From contig JAAYVD010000117.1 of the NCBI GenBank assembly GCA_012517355.1, forward strand, positions 1 to 64,000: 64,000 nucleotides of DNA. The letters run 5' to 3'. A model generated the notes under the pieces. The model did not search any database. It saw only the letters and a program-made list of their open reading frames with translations, and was not told the DNA's origin. Source of the stretch: Candidatus Rifleibacteriota bacterium (lineage in GTDB: Bacteria; Muiribacteriota; Ozemobacteria; Ozemobacterales; Ozemobacteraceae). The translations under genes and the position numbers were made by a program. Positions 25,123 to 35,093 of the stretch are shown piece by piece. The number at the start of each line of letters is the position of its first letter. Position 1 is the stretch's first letter.

Positions 25123-25608
25123 TCACCCCCTTTGCCGGAACACCCTGACCAGCTCCGCCTCGACGTTGGGCGGGACGAGGGGGCGGATGTCGCCGCCGTA
25201 GCGGGCGACCTCCTTGGCGATGCTCGAGCTGAGGAACGAGTACTGGGTGGACGACATCAGGAAGACGGTTTCGAGATCGGGGGCGAGTTGTTTGTTGACC
25301 GAGAACATCTGCAGCTCGTACTCGTAGTCGGAGACGGCGCGCAGGCCGCGGATGACGGCGCAGGCGCCGGCGGTGCGGCAGAAATCGACGAGCAGGCCGT
25401 TGAAGTGGATGGCCCGCACGTTCTCGATCTCGCGGGTCACCTCGGTGATCATGTCGACGCGCTGCTCGGGGGTGAATAGACACTTTTTTGCCGGATGTAC
25501 AAGCACGCCGACGATGACGTGGTCGAAGATCCGGGCCGCCCGCACCAGGATGTCGAGGTGGCCGTTGGTGAACGGGTCGAAGCTGCCCGGGTAGATGGCG
25601 ATCCTCAT
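25123..25608 (-). CDS. coaD: Phosphopantetheine adenylyltransferase
   Basis: This protein has 161 aa, the normal length. The nucleotidyltransferase motif GSFDPFTNGHLDI (a T/HxGH-type site) is at residues 8-20, and the C-terminal MSSTQYSFLSSSIAKEVA matches the ISSTxVR region. It joins ATP and 4'-phosphopantetheine to dephospho-CoA, the fourth step of coenzyme A synthesis. The start overlaps the maf stop by 4 bp, and it is the last gene of the operon. Confidence 0.96.
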   Translation of the reverse strand: MRIAIYPGSFDPFTNGHLDILVRAARIFDHVIVGVLVHPAKKCLFTPEQRVDMITEVTREIENVRAIHFNGLLVDFCRTAGACAVIRGLRAVSDYEYELQMFSVNKQLAPDLETVFLMSSTQYSFLSSSIAKEVARYGGDIRPLVPPNVEAELVRVFRQRG

Positions 25609-26234
25609 TTGTGGCGGGGTTCCTTCATCCAGTCGATCAGGTCGTGGCCCAGTTCCTTGACCAGGAGCGAAAACGCCATGACGGGAAAGCCGACCACGTT
25701 GAAGTAGCAGCCCTCGATGCGTTCGACGAACAGCGCGGCCATGCCCTGGATGGCGTAGGCGCCGGCCTTGTCGTAGGGTTCGGGGGAGTCGAGGTAACGG
25801 GTGAGTTCCCGTTCGCTCAGTTCCTTGAAGAAGACCTTGGTGACCTCGGCCCGCGCGACGGTGCGCAGTCCGCGCGGATCGACCACGGCGACCCCGGTGA
25901 TGACCTGGTGGGCCCGGCCCGACAGCGAGCCGAGCATCTGCCGGGCGTCCTCGCGGTCGCGCGGCTTGCCCAGGATGGTGGTGTCGACCACCACGATGGT
26001 GTCGGCCCCGATGACCAGGCCCTCGGACAGTGACCGGGCGGCGTGGAACGCCTTCAGGCTGGCCAGCTTGGCCGCCTGCTCGGCGGGGGCCAGGTGGGCC
26101 ACGTCCTCCTGCCGCTCCTGGTAGGGGGAGGCCAGCTCCTCGAAGGGGATCCCCAGGTCGGTCAGGATCTCCTTGCGGCGCGGGGACTTCGAGGCGAGGA
26201 AGAGGGGCGGGTGGGGGCGGGAAGCGGCGGTCAT
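25605..26234 (-). CDS. maf: Maf-family nucleoside triphosphate pyrophosphatase
   Basis: This protein has 209 aa. It shows the Maf start (LFLASKSPRRKEIL), GADTIVVVD at about 80, LGKPRDREDARQML and the end motif (YAIQGMAALFVERIEGCYFNVVGFPV). The family hydrolyses non-canonical or canonical nucleotides such as dTTP/UTP and prevents their incorporation; older names call it a septum formation inhibitor. Start and stop both overlap neighbours by 4 bp. Confidence 0.95.
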   Translation of the reverse strand: MTAASRPHPPLFLASKSPRRKEILTDLGIPFEELASPYQERQEDVAHLAPAEQAAKLASLKAFHAARSLSEGLVIGADTIVVVDTTILGKPRDREDARQMLGSLSGRAHQVITGVAVVDPRGLRTVARAEVTKVFFKELSERELTRYLDSPEPYDKAGAYAIQGMAALFVERIEGCYFNVVGFPVMAFSLLVKELGHDLIDWMKEPRHK

Positions 26235-26938
26235 GCGGTGGTTCTCCTGAACAGTTCAAAGGCGATGCCGGCCACCAGGAGGCCGGAGGGGATCGACAGC
26301 CAGACCATGACGACGAGGTGGAACCAGAGGGGAAGGGCCTGGCCGGCCCACAGGCCGACCGTGCCGAGCTGCGCGAGGTTGTGGGCGACCGCGCCCAGGA
26401 TGCTGATGCCTGCCAGGCCCAGCCATCCGTGCCCGAGCCGCACGGCGAGCGTCATGGTGGCGGCGGCGGCGAGACCCCCCGCCAGGCCGAGCAGGTGCGC
26501 CGGCGAAAACAGCAGGCCCAGCGCCAGGCCCGCCAGCAGGGAGCGGAAGACCACGATCCCCGCAGCGAACCAGGGCGAGATCCGCACGATGGCGAACAGC
26601 ACCAGCGCGTTGGCCAGCCCCGGTTTCAGCCAGGGCACCAGGCGCGGCAGCGGCGCTTCCAGGATCTGCAAAGCGGCCGCCGCCGCCGACAACATGCCCA
26701 GCAGGGCGAGCAGGCGCAATGGTCGTCGGTTCGCCCCCTCGCCAGGGGCAGCGGTCCAGCCGAGCGGAAGGGTGCCAGCAGAGGGCGGAACGGCTACGAC
26801 GACCGCCGTCCCGGTGGTCCCGTCCACACCCGCGCCCGCCAGGGATGGCCTGGCCTCCCGGCCGATTCCGGGGTTGGCTTCAGCAGGGCCCGCCGGCGAG
26901 TGGGCAGCCGGGCGGTCGGGCCGGTCGGGGGCGGTCAT
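26231..26938 (-). CDS. Gx-transporter/heptaprenyl-diphosphate synthase component I-like membrane protein
   Basis: This protein has 235 aa from the ATG at 26938, which overlaps the NusG-II stop by 4 bp. A Pro/Ala/Gly-rich N-terminus of about 65 residues comes before five or six membrane helices. The family signature is LEAPLPRLVPWLKPGLANALVLFAI followed by FRSLLAGLALG and SILGAVAHNLAQL. Such proteins are annotated HepI or 'Gx transporter' and often sit beside ApbE and NusG-II proteins in flavin/electron-transport loci, as here. Substrate unknown. The long N-terminus is odd; a later start is possible. Confidence 0.85.
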   Translation of the reverse strand: MTAPDRPDRPAAHSPAGPAEANPGIGREARPSLAGAGVDGTTGTAVVVAVPPSAGTLPLGWTAAPGEGANRRPLRLLALLGMLSAAAAALQILEAPLPRLVPWLKPGLANALVLFAIVRISPWFAAGIVVFRSLLAGLALGLLFSPAHLLGLAGGLAAAATMTLAVRLGHGWLGLAGISILGAVAHNLAQLGTVGLWAGQALPLWFHLVVMVWLSIPSGLLVAGIAFELFRRTTA

Positions 26939-27327
26939 CGGGTCTCTCCGTCCAGGAAGGTGTCGGTCGCCAGACATTCTACACCAACCCCGTTGGGGGC
27001 GCAGCAGGTTCCCAACGGGGCTTGGACCCAGCCCAGGCTGATGCACAGCCGGTTCGGGCACGGGGAGGAGGCGATCCGCACCCGCCCCGCGGCGTCCCAT
27101 TCCACGACCGACGGCCCCAGGACCCCCTCGATGACGACCGGCCCGGCCGGAGGCTTCGGGAAGAACCGTTCCCGCTCCGGGTGCCCCGCGACGAACAGCC
27201 GGTACCCCGACGGGTGGCGCCCGGCCCGCGGCGTTCCCCACCACCAGGCCAGGCCGGTGCCCAGCAGCAACAGCGCGATGACCACCCCGTCGGCCACGGT
27301 GAAGAACCGGCGCTCGAGGGCGTTCAT
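26935..27327 (-). CDS. NusG domain II-containing membrane-anchored protein
   Basis: This protein has 130 aa. One N-terminal transmembrane helix (about residues 10-30) is followed by a small beta-domain outside the membrane. The domain has the typical SPCPNRLCISLGW...CCAPN cysteine pattern and a VVEGVLGPSVVEW strand. Despite the name, these are not transcription factors; they accompany ApbE and HepI-like proteins and Rnf-type systems. Its role is unknown, possibly in flavin attachment outside the membrane. Confidence 0.85.
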   Translation of the reverse strand: MNALERRFFTVADGVVIALLLLGTGLAWWWGTPRAGRHPSGYRLFVAGHPERERFFPKPPAGPVVIEGVLGPSVVEWDAAGRVRIASSPCPNRLCISLGWVQAPLGTCCAPNGVGVECLATDTFLDGETR

Positions 27328-27496
27328 CAGACGGTCCCCGGCCGTCGTTGGCGACCCTCGCCGGAGCCGGCCTCGCCGCGAAATCTGGGTGGTACCCGGC
27401 CCGCCGGGCCCTCCCGCCCGGCGTCAGGCTTGGGGGCGGCGGGCGTCCGGCCCCCCCGGAGACCGGCGGGAAGCGGTGAAGGGGGGAGGAACCCGT

Positions 27497-29614
27497 TCAT
27501 CGCAGCAGGCTGAGCATGTCGCTGGCGTCGTCCGTCCAGAGCAGGCGCCGGCTGCCCGAGGCCAAGGGATCGACCTCCTGGAAGGTGGCGCGCTCGTGCC
27601 TGGGAAGGGCCAGGAGGTGGCCGGGAGACTGGAACACGGCGTAACACGACCGCATGCACAGGTCGGCGAGGGCCGGGGAGTCGGTCAGCGTGAGTCGCCA
27701 TCCTTCCGCGGCTGCCAGGCCCGTCATCAGCGGCGCCAGGTCGAGGTGGCTGTTGCTGATGTGGACCACCAACACCCCGTCCGGGCGCAGGTGGCGGCGA
27801 TACAGCCGGAACGCCTCCACCGTGAGGAGATGGGTCGGGATGGAGTCGCTGCTGAAGGCGTCGAGAACCAGCAGGTCGAATTGCTGGTCGGGAAGGGCTT
27901 CCAGCCGCTTCCGGCCATCCCCCACCTGGATGTCGATCGTGGCAGGGGCGGAGGCCAGGTAGAAGAAGAAGCGTTGCGCGGCCTCCACCACCGCCGGGTT
28001 CAGTTCGAAGAAGGTGAACCGGTCACCACTCCTCGCATACGCGGCAATGGTGCCGACCCCGAGTCCGACGAGGCCCACATGGAGGGGGCCCCGCGGGGCA
28101 AGGGCCTGCAGCACCGAATCGATCGCCGACCCGGGGCCGAAATAGGCGGTCGGCCCCTGGCTGCGGCCGGGGTCGCGGGGGCGGTTGCCGTGCTGAACCC
28201 GTCCATCGACCAGGATCACCCGGTCGGCGGTGGCGTTGACCCGGATGACCCCGTAGAAGTTCCGGGTGCGCATCCAGAGTTCCCCATAGGGCAGGAATGG
28301 CGGAACGAGGGCGAAGACCAGAATGACCGTGGCCAGGCTGAAGGGCAGCAGGGCGGCCCGTCCCCCCGATCGGGGCCGCCAGCCCGAATGGGGGTCTGCC
28401 CACAGCACCCGGAGCGCTGCCAGGGCGGTCGCCGCCTCGGCCAGAGGGAGTTCCCAATAATCGGAGAAAACCACGGGGGCGGCAAAGTTCACCAGGGCCC
28501 CTCCCACCGCCCCGCCCACCGACAGGACCAGGTAGAAGCCCGTCAGTCCGGCCGCCGGTGGCCGCCGGCGGCTGACCTCCCCGTGCAGGAACCAGGCCAT
28601 GACGAAGAAGGTGGCCAGGTTGAGGGGAACCGCCAACGAGGCGTAGGCCCGTTCCCCGCCGAGCCAGGGCAGACTCTGCGCCGCTCCCAGCAGGAGCACC
28701 CCCAGGGCGGTGGCATCCGGCCGGTACCAGGGCGGCTCGGCGAAGACCAGGACGAAGGTCAGCAGATACAGCGCCAGGGGCAAAACCCAGAGAAACGGGA
28801 TCGAGGCCAGGTCACGGCAGATGTGATTGGTGAATGCCAGCAGAAGCAGGGATCCCGCCGTGGATCCCAGAAACCAGAGGGTGGTGGTCCGCCAGCCGCT
28901 CCCTCCGCCCGTCAGTGGTGGGTGCGGTCCGGCCGAATCCCCGGCGGCCGTCTCCAAAACGGGCGGTGGCAGGGGGGGCGGGGCCTGGCCGGCGGCCCGC
29001 CAGGAAAGCGCCGCGCATCCCAACAACAGCAGGGTCGCCAGGAGGTGGCCGTCGGCCCAGATGCCCAACAGGCTGGCCAGGCCGAACCTCGGTTCGAGCA
29101 GGACGGGGAAGACCAGCAGGGAGCCTAGCGAAGCGATGTTGGAGAGGGCATACAGCCGGTAGGGAAACCTGCCGCCCCCCTGGGAAAGCCAGGCCTGGAG
29201 AAGGGGGCTGGTGGTCGACAGCACCAGGTAGGGAAGGCCGATCGTGACGGAGAGGCGGAGCAGGATGGCCAGGACAGGCCGGTCGGGAAGGTCCGGTCCG
29301 GTCAGGGCGGGGACGGTGGCGGGACCGGTCAGCGACCAGGCCAGATCGCGGGGATTCCGCCACAGGAGCGCGGCCAGGGCCAGGGCACCCTGCAGAACGG
29401 GTTGCCATCGTCGCGAAAGGCGCTGCAACAGGTGGCTCCAGGCGTAGCCCACCAGCAGCAGCACCTGGAAGAACAGCAGGCAGGCCGACCAGACCGCCGC
29501 CGACCCCCCGAAGACCGGCAACAGGGCCTTTCCCGCCAGCGGCTGGATCAGGAACAGCAGAAATGAACACACGAAGATGGTTCCGGCGAACAAGGTGTCG
29601 CGCATGGCAGGCAT
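27497..29614 (-). CDS. Membrane protein with C-terminal spermidine-synthase-like domain
   Basis: This protein has 705 aa. About the first 440 residues form ten to twelve membrane helices in a major-facilitator-like pattern (FLLFLIQPLAGKALLPVFGGSAAVW is typical of this fusion family). The C-terminal part is a class I methyltransferase/spermidine-synthase fold with VGLGVGTIAAY (nucleotide-binding loop), FFELNP and LLVLDAFSSDSIPTHLLT. The polyamine-synthase aspartates are only partly visible, so aminopropyl transfer is not assured. ApbE lies 11 bp upstream. Two starts are possible (29614 and 29605); each has a GAGGA at usable distance. A gap of 169 bp follows before NusG-II. Confidence 0.88.
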   Translation of the reverse strand: MPAMRDTLFAGTIFVCSFLLFLIQPLAGKALLPVFGGSAAVWSACLLFFQVLLLVGYAWSHLLQRLSRRWQPVLQGALALAALLWRNPRDLAWSLTGPATVPALTGPDLPDRPVLAILLRLSVTIGLPYLVLSTTSPLLQAWLSQGGGRFPYRLYALSNIASLGSLLVFPVLLEPRFGLASLLGIWADGHLLATLLLLGCAALSWRAAGQAPPPLPPPVLETAAGDSAGPHPPLTGGGSGWRTTTLWFLGSTAGSLLLLAFTNHICRDLASIPFLWVLPLALYLLTFVLVFAEPPWYRPDATALGVLLLGAAQSLPWLGGERAYASLAVPLNLATFFVMAWFLHGEVSRRRPPAAGLTGFYLVLSVGGAVGGALVNFAAPVVFSDYWELPLAEAATALAALRVLWADPHSGWRPRSGGRAALLPFSLATVILVFALVPPFLPYGELWMRTRNFYGVIRVNATADRVILVDGRVQHGNRPRDPGRSQGPTAYFGPGSAIDSVLQALAPRGPLHVGLVGLGVGTIAAYARSGDRFTFFELNPAVVEAAQRFFFYLASAPATIDIQVGDGRKRLEALPDQQFDLLVLDAFSSDSIPTHLLTVEAFRLYRRHLRPDGVLVVHISNSHLDLAPLMTGLAAAEGWRLTLTDSPALADLCMRSCYAVFQSPGHLLALPRHERATFQEVDPLASGSRRLLWTDDASDMLSLLR

Positions 29615-29625
29615 TCCTCGATTCC

Positions 29626-30690
29626 TCAGGGTCTTACCTGGAGGAACCAGGCGGGGCCCGCCGCGCTCAGCCAGGTCGGGCCGCTGGCGGGCAGGAAGAG
29701 GGCTGGCAGGTGCTCGCGGTCGGCGGCCTGGCGCGCTTCTTCCGGGGGCATGGCGAACAGGGCGGTGCTCCAGATATCGGCCAGGAGTGGCGAACTGGCC
29801 ACCACGGTGACCGAACGGAAGGCGGTGGCCGGTTCGCCGCTACGGGGATCGAAGATGTGGTTGATGCGCCGGTCGCCGGCCATGACGAAGCGCTCGTAAT
29901 CGCCCGACGTCGAGATGGCGATGGGCATGGCCGATTCCACGAGGGCGAGCGGCCCCTCCCCCCGGGGATCGCGGACCGCCACCCGCCAGGGGGCCCCGTC
30001 GGGTTTGCGGCCCTCCATCCACAAATCGCCCCCGTCGTCGATGAAGAACGTGTCGGCCCCCGCCCGGCGCAGGGCGGCGATCGCCTCCTCGATGGCGAAG
30101 CCGCCCGCGATGCCTCCCAGATCGAGCACGGTGCCGGAGGCCAGGGCCACCCTTGTGCCATCCAGCGTGACGAGCCGTGTCCATCCGACCCGGGCCAGGC
30201 AGGCGCGCAGCTCGTCAGGGCCGGGGATCCGCCCTTTCTGGTCGTAGAACCCCCAGGCCCGCTGCAACACGGAAAACGTGGGGTCGAAGAACCCGCCGGT
30301 CATCCGCGCCGCGGCATCGGCACGTTCCAACAGTCGCCGGAACTCCGGCCCGGGCGAAAACGGGCCCGGCGACCGGTTCAGAGCGGACAGGTCGGAGTCG
30401 GGGCGGTGGTAGGAGGCCATCCGCTCGACCCGCTCCATGGCCTGGAACCCGGCCTGGATGGCGCCGGCGGCCGCCCCCCCCGGCCAGGCGGGACGGGGCC
30501 AGACCTTCAGGCTGACGAGGGTGTCCATCATCAGCCGGGTTTCCACGAGTGGCCCCTCGGAGGCGGCATGCGGCTTCGCGAGCGACCACAGGACGATCCC
30601 GACCGCTCCCAGGAAGACCACCCACGACCCCATGCCGGCCCAGGATGGGGCATGCCGGTTCTCCCTCCCGGCTGGCGCTGACCCGCTCAT
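29626..30690 (-). CDS. apbE: FAD:protein FMN transferase (ApbE)
   Basis: This protein has 354 aa. A membrane/signal segment at about 20-40 is followed by the ApbE domain: TRLMMDTLVSLKV, LDLGGIAGGFAIEEA (about 215), FFIDDGGDLW, and the FMN/metal motif HIFDPRSGEPA (about 285). ApbE moves FMN from FAD to a threonine of target flavoproteins on the outer face of the membrane and needs Mg2+. The lack of a clear lipobox suggests a transmembrane anchor. It starts the run ApbE, spermidine-synthase-like, NusG-II, HepI-like, maf, coaD. No target with the usual S(T)GAT flavinylation site was noticed in the window. Confidence 0.93.
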   Translation of the reverse strand: MSGSAPAGRENRHAPSWAGMGSWVVFLGAVGIVLWSLAKPHAASEGPLVETRLMMDTLVSLKVWPRPAWPGGAAAGAIQAGFQAMERVERMASYHRPDSDLSALNRSPGPFSPGPEFRRLLERADAAARMTGGFFDPTFSVLQRAWGFYDQKGRIPGPDELRACLARVGWTRLVTLDGTRVALASGTVLDLGGIAGGFAIEEAIAALRRAGADTFFIDDGGDLWMEGRKPDGAPWRVAVRDPRGEGPLALVESAMPIAISTSGDYERFVMAGDRRINHIFDPRSGEPATAFRSVTVVASSPLLADIWSTALFAMPPEEARQAADREHLPALFLPASGPTWLSAAGPAWFLQVRP

Positions 30691-30850
30691 GTCCTGTCGT
30701 TCCCGGGCCGGTCACCGGCTCCCGCCCGGGGGGCGGGCACGCCGGCGGGCGGCGGCTGGAGCGCGGCAAGAGCCGGGTTTCCCGGTCGGCAGGCCTCCCG
30801 GGCAGGCCCCGCCGTAACCGGCACTGGGCATCGGCCCGCCGCGGCTGCGG

Positions 30851-32311
<1,461 letters not shown>

Positions 32312-32404
32312 GCGGTGGAACCCCCTTCGTCAGACCTGTGGCGGGGGCCCTCGCGCCGCGACCGGCGCCGGGGACCCCGTTCCCCCCGCTCGGGAGGGGA
32401 TGGC

Positions 32405-32433
32405 AGGATACCCCAATCCGCCCGCCGGCACAA
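32405..32433 (-). promoter_or_regulatory. Possible gltX promoter
   Basis: On the minus strand, TTGTGC (32433-32428) lies 17 bp from TATCCT (32410-32405), about 95 bp before the gltX start. The -35 is weak. Confidence 0.4.
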
Positions 32434-32469
32434 CCCCGGACGGGGGCCCGCCGCCATTCTCCCTCAGCG

Positions 32470-32487
32470 ATCAGAAGCCTTTCTGAT
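32470..32487. other. Small hairpin between gltX and the secreted protein gene
   Basis: ATCAGAA and TTCTGAT pair perfectly with a 4-nt loop. No T-run follows on either strand, so a terminator role is doubtful; a REP-like sequence is an alternative. Confidence 0.4.
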
Positions 32488-32597
32488 ACGCAGGGATTTC
32501 CGCAGGCCTTGCCCCCCCCATCAACAAGTCAGACCGAAGTGGCCCGGGAAACGGCTTCAGTGGTTCTGTTGAGAATGGCAGGGCGGCCCGGACCTCT

Positions 32598-33506
32598 TCA
32601 TCGATCCGGGGTGGTGGTTGCCGCCGGAACCTGCTTCTGAAGCCGCTGGAACCACTTGGGGTCGTACCGCCGGAAGACGTCCTGCAACCCGGCGGCGAAC
32701 TCCGCGTCGGTGCCGTCGAGGGAGCGCCTGATCCAGAAGCCGATCGCCATCTCGGGCAGGAAGTTCGTGCCGTTGCGCGGGACGAAGAACTCGTCGAGGG
32801 CCCCGCCATACCGGCGTTCGAGCCAGGAGAGCGCTTCGAAGCCCTCCCCTTGGGAGGCCGCGAGGTAATCCTGCCGGACGGTGGCGAGGTCCATCTGGTT
32901 CCGCGTGAAGAGATAACTGGCGGCCATCAGCCGGAAGAACCGGGCGAACACCCGGTTGTACCAGATGCGGAAACGGGTGCCCAGCAGGTCGTCCTCGGGG
33001 TCGGGAATCAGGTTCTGCCGCGCCCACCGGACGAACGCGGGATTGTAACGCCCGAAATCGTCGCGCGCGGGGAGGCCGGCCGGTGGCAGATAGACCGGCA
33101 CCGCGGCCAGACGGCCGAAGGCGGTCATGTCGTAGAAATCCTCGCTGGCCGTCGCGTTCAGCAGGCCGGCCGCGGCCTTGTTCAGGCCCATGTAGAGGGT
33201 GAGCCCGCGGATGCCGCCCAGGAATGTGCCAAACCTCCGGCGGCGGATGCGCACCGCCTCCCCGCGCGGTTTCTCCTCGAACATGCATTCGTAGGCCTCG
33301 CCGATCATGGCGGTATACAGCCGGTTCACCTCGTCGCGGGAGAGCGAAGATCCCGGCGCCGTCGAGGTCGCCGGGGCCGGGGTGGGGGAAGGGGCCGCCA
33401 CGGGTGGACGGCCGTCCGCGGCCGCGTCGGCACCGCGCAGATGGCCTGGAACCCAGGCAACCAGCACTGAGAGCAGGATTCCCGCCAGCCAAAACCGTTT
33501 GGACAT
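32598..33506 (-). CDS. Secreted protein of unknown function
   Basis: This protein has 302 aa. The ATG at 33506 follows GAGGAGAAAAGCGT; longer frames upstream run into repeats. The signal peptide (cut near residue 25) is followed by a Pro/Ala/Thr linker. The mature protein is helical with many aromatic and Arg residues (RRRRFGTFLGGIRGLTLYMGLNKA; FFRLMAASYLFTRNQ). No family is recognised. An upstream TGG-TAGAAT (minus strand, 33552-33544) is a likely extended -10. Confidence 0.7.
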   Translation of the reverse strand: MSKRFWLAGILLSVLVAWVPGHLRGADAAADGRPPVAAPSPTPAPATSTAPGSSLSRDEVNRLYTAMIGEAYECMFEEKPRGEAVRIRRRRFGTFLGGIRGLTLYMGLNKAAAGLLNATASEDFYDMTAFGRLAAVPVYLPPAGLPARDDFGRYNPAFVRWARQNLIPDPEDDLLGTRFRIWYNRVFARFFRLMAASYLFTRNQMDLATVRQDYLAASQGEGFEALSWLERRYGGALDEFFVPRNGTNFLPEMAIGFWIRRSLDGTDAEFAAGLQDVFRRYDPKWFQRLQKQVPAATTTPDR

Positions 33507-33571
33507 ACGCTTTTCTCCTCTCGGGACAGGTGGGTCCAGCGACATTCTACCATCCCCGCCTCCCGCTCTGA

Positions 33572-33613
33572 TCCGGATCCACCTCCGGATCAACCTCCGG
33601 ATCCACATCCGGA
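33572..33613. repeat. 12-bp tandem repeat
   Basis: Three units of TCCGGATCMACM plus a partial fourth. Each unit contains the palindrome TCCGGA. Confidence 0.85.
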
Positions 33614-33640
33614 CCGGACCCGCACGCCGGGTGAATGGTC

Positions 33641-33693
33641 CTCTCGCCGCCACCAATGACGGCGCGAAAACCCTCGTTCCGAACGAGGCGAGG
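33641..33693 (+). repeat. Structured repeat copy, decayed
   Basis: An outer CTCGCC/GGCGAG pair encloses CGCC/GGCG and a perfect CTCGTT-CCG-AACGAG hairpin. The sequence has drifted far from the consensus, so assignment rests on arm order and nearness to the next copy. Confidence 0.45.
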
Positions 33694-33743
33694 CGGATCA
33701 TCAGCGTGTTGCTTCCCGTAGGGGGCGCGGCCCCCGTTGGCCC

Positions 33744-33822
33744 CTCCGAAGCCGGAGAAGCCCCTATTGCCGCTGCGTCATGGCGGCGTGAAACACCCGC
33801 TACGCGCGCCACCAGGGGGGCT
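33744..33822 (+). repeat. Structured repeat copy, diverged
   Basis: It begins with a CTCCG-AAGC-CGGAG hairpin where other copies have CCGAC...GTCGG, then GCCCCTATTGCCGC, GGCGGCGTGAAACACCCGC and the closing AGGGGGGC. The part order matches the consensus. Confidence 0.65.
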
Positions 33823-33933
33823 CTTTTCCCGACGCCTTCGGATCAGGTCGTTCGCCCGTCGGTTCCGGCGCGACCTCGACGTCGTCCGCGGGCTCTTCTC
33901 CGGATGCATGACGAAAAGGTCGGTCGCCCGGTC

Positions 33934-33962
33934 TTGACTTCCGCCGAACCCCGTGGTATACA
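33934..33962 (+). promoter_or_regulatory. Strong sigma-70-type promoter of the tRNA gene
   Basis: TTGACT (33934-33939), a spacer of 17 bp ending in TGG, and TATACA (33957-33962). It lies 12 bp before the tRNA 5' end. Confidence 0.8.
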
Positions 33963-33973
33963 AGAAAAACCAC

Positions 33974-34048
33974 AGGCTTGTAGCTCAGTTTGGTTAGAGC
34001 ACCACGTTGACATCGTGGGGGTCAGCGGTTCAAGTCCGCTCAAGCCTA
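33974..34048 (+). tRNA. tRNA-Val (anticodon GAC)
   Basis: A full cloverleaf: acceptor AGGCTTG/CAAGCCT, D stem GCTC/GAGC, anticodon stem CCACG/CGTGG around the loop TTGACAT (anticodon GAC), T stem AGCGG/CCGCT around TTCAAGT, and discriminator A. CCA is not encoded. A run of ten T follows at once and may act as a terminator or processing end. Confidence 0.95.
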
Positions 34049-34077
34049 TTTTTTTTTTCCCGCCGAAAGCCGTTTCC

Positions 34078-35004
34078 GTGACCGAGAATAAACACCCCCC
34101 CCAGCTGCTCGACAACATCCGCGTCGTTCTCGTGGAGCCCCAGGGCGCCCTGAACGTCGGCGCCACCTGCCGCGCCATGAAGAACTTCGGCCTGCGCCAC
34201 CTGTTCGTCGTCCGGCCCGGGTGCGAGCTGAATCTCGACGCCATCAAGATGGCCCTGCACGCCAAGGACCTGCTGCAGTCGGCGAAGATCTGCCAGACCA
34301 TCCCCGAGGCGATCGCGGGCAGCGTCCTGGTCCTCGGCACCGCCAACCGCCAGGGCGCCTACCACGAACCCAACATGACCGTCCGGGAAGGACTGGACCG
34401 CATCGGTCGCGATCTCGAGGCGGGGCCCGTTTCCATCCTGTTCGGACGCGAGGAATGGGGTCTGACGAAAGAGGATCTGTCCTTCGCCAACGGCACCATC
34501 CGCATCGTCACCCACCCGCAGTTCACCTCGCTGAACCTGTCCCAGGCGGTGATGCTGATCGCCTACGAACTGTACCAGGCCTTCGGGGTCAAACCCCCGC
34601 GGAAGAAGCGACAGGAAGGGAACCCGTTCGAGGAACCCCCCACGGTCGAGGAACTCGACCGCTTGTACAAACACATGTTCGCGGTGCTGAACATGTGCGA
34701 GTTCCTGCCCCGCATCAATCCTGATGCCCTGTTCCAGATCATCCGGGCGTTCATCTCGCGGGCGGAGGCCCGCCGCCGCGAGATCAACATCCTCATGGGA
34801 ATCTTCTCGCACGTCGACGGGTTCATGAAGAAATATGTCCGCCACCGGGCCGGCAAGCAACCGCTGCCCGGCGAGCAGCCGTTTCCCCCCTCGGCCGGGA
34901 AGAAGGAACCCACCGCCCCGGGGGAACCTGACCCCATCGACGGCAAGCCCCCACCCACGGGAGCCGCCAGGCGCCCGCCCAAGCATACCTCCAGGCACAG
35001 CTGA
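34078..35004 (+). CDS. trmJ: TrmJ-like tRNA (cytidine/uridine-2'-O-) methyltransferase
   Basis: This protein has 308 aa from a GTG at 34078, 29 bp after the tRNA; no strong ribosome site is visible. It is a SPOUT (knotted) methyltransferase. Motif 1 is VVLVEPQGALNVGATCRAMKN, motif 2 is SILFGREEWGLTKEDL and motif 3 is HPQFTSLNLSQAVMLIAYELY. These match TrmJ, which methylates the 2'-O of tRNA position 32. The helical TrmJ-type C-terminus (EELDRLYKHMFAVLNMCEFL) supports this. The last 65 residues are a Pro/Lys-rich tail. It may be read from the tRNA promoter. The family also includes related proteins of unknown target, so the exact site is inference. Confidence 0.85.
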   Translation: MTENKHPPQLLDNIRVVLVEPQGALNVGATCRAMKNFGLRHLFVVRPGCELNLDAIKMALHAKDLLQSAKICQTIPEAIAGSVLVLGTANRQGAYHEPNMTVREGLDRIGRDLEAGPVSILFGREEWGLTKEDLSFANGTIRIVTHPQFTSLNLSQAVMLIAYELYQAFGVKPPRKKRQEGNPFEEPPTVEELDRLYKHMFAVLNMCEFLPRINPDALFQIIRAFISRAEARRREINILMGIFSHVDGFMKKYVRHRAGKQPLPGEQPFPPSAGKKEPTAPGEPDPIDGKPPPTGAARRPPKHTSRHS

Positions 35005-35093
35005 CCCCGCCAGGCCGGGAGGCGTATCACCCCCTCACAACGGTATTGACCGGCTCGTCTGCAACCCCGGCCGCCTGCCCGGCGCCGCCGGCC

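Larger units (their letters stand above)
33507..33933. other. Intergenic region with repeats, about 430 bp
   Basis: It holds a minus-strand -10 for the secreted gene (TAGAAT at 33549-33544), a 12-bp tandem repeat (33572-33613) and two copies of the structured repeat, one decayed (33641-33693) and one clearer (33744-33822). No gene is supported. Confidence 0.5.

Noticed and set aside
33572-33613. Possible CRISPR-like array
   Set aside because: The units are contiguous 12-bp tandem repeats without spacers, and there are no cas genes in the window.
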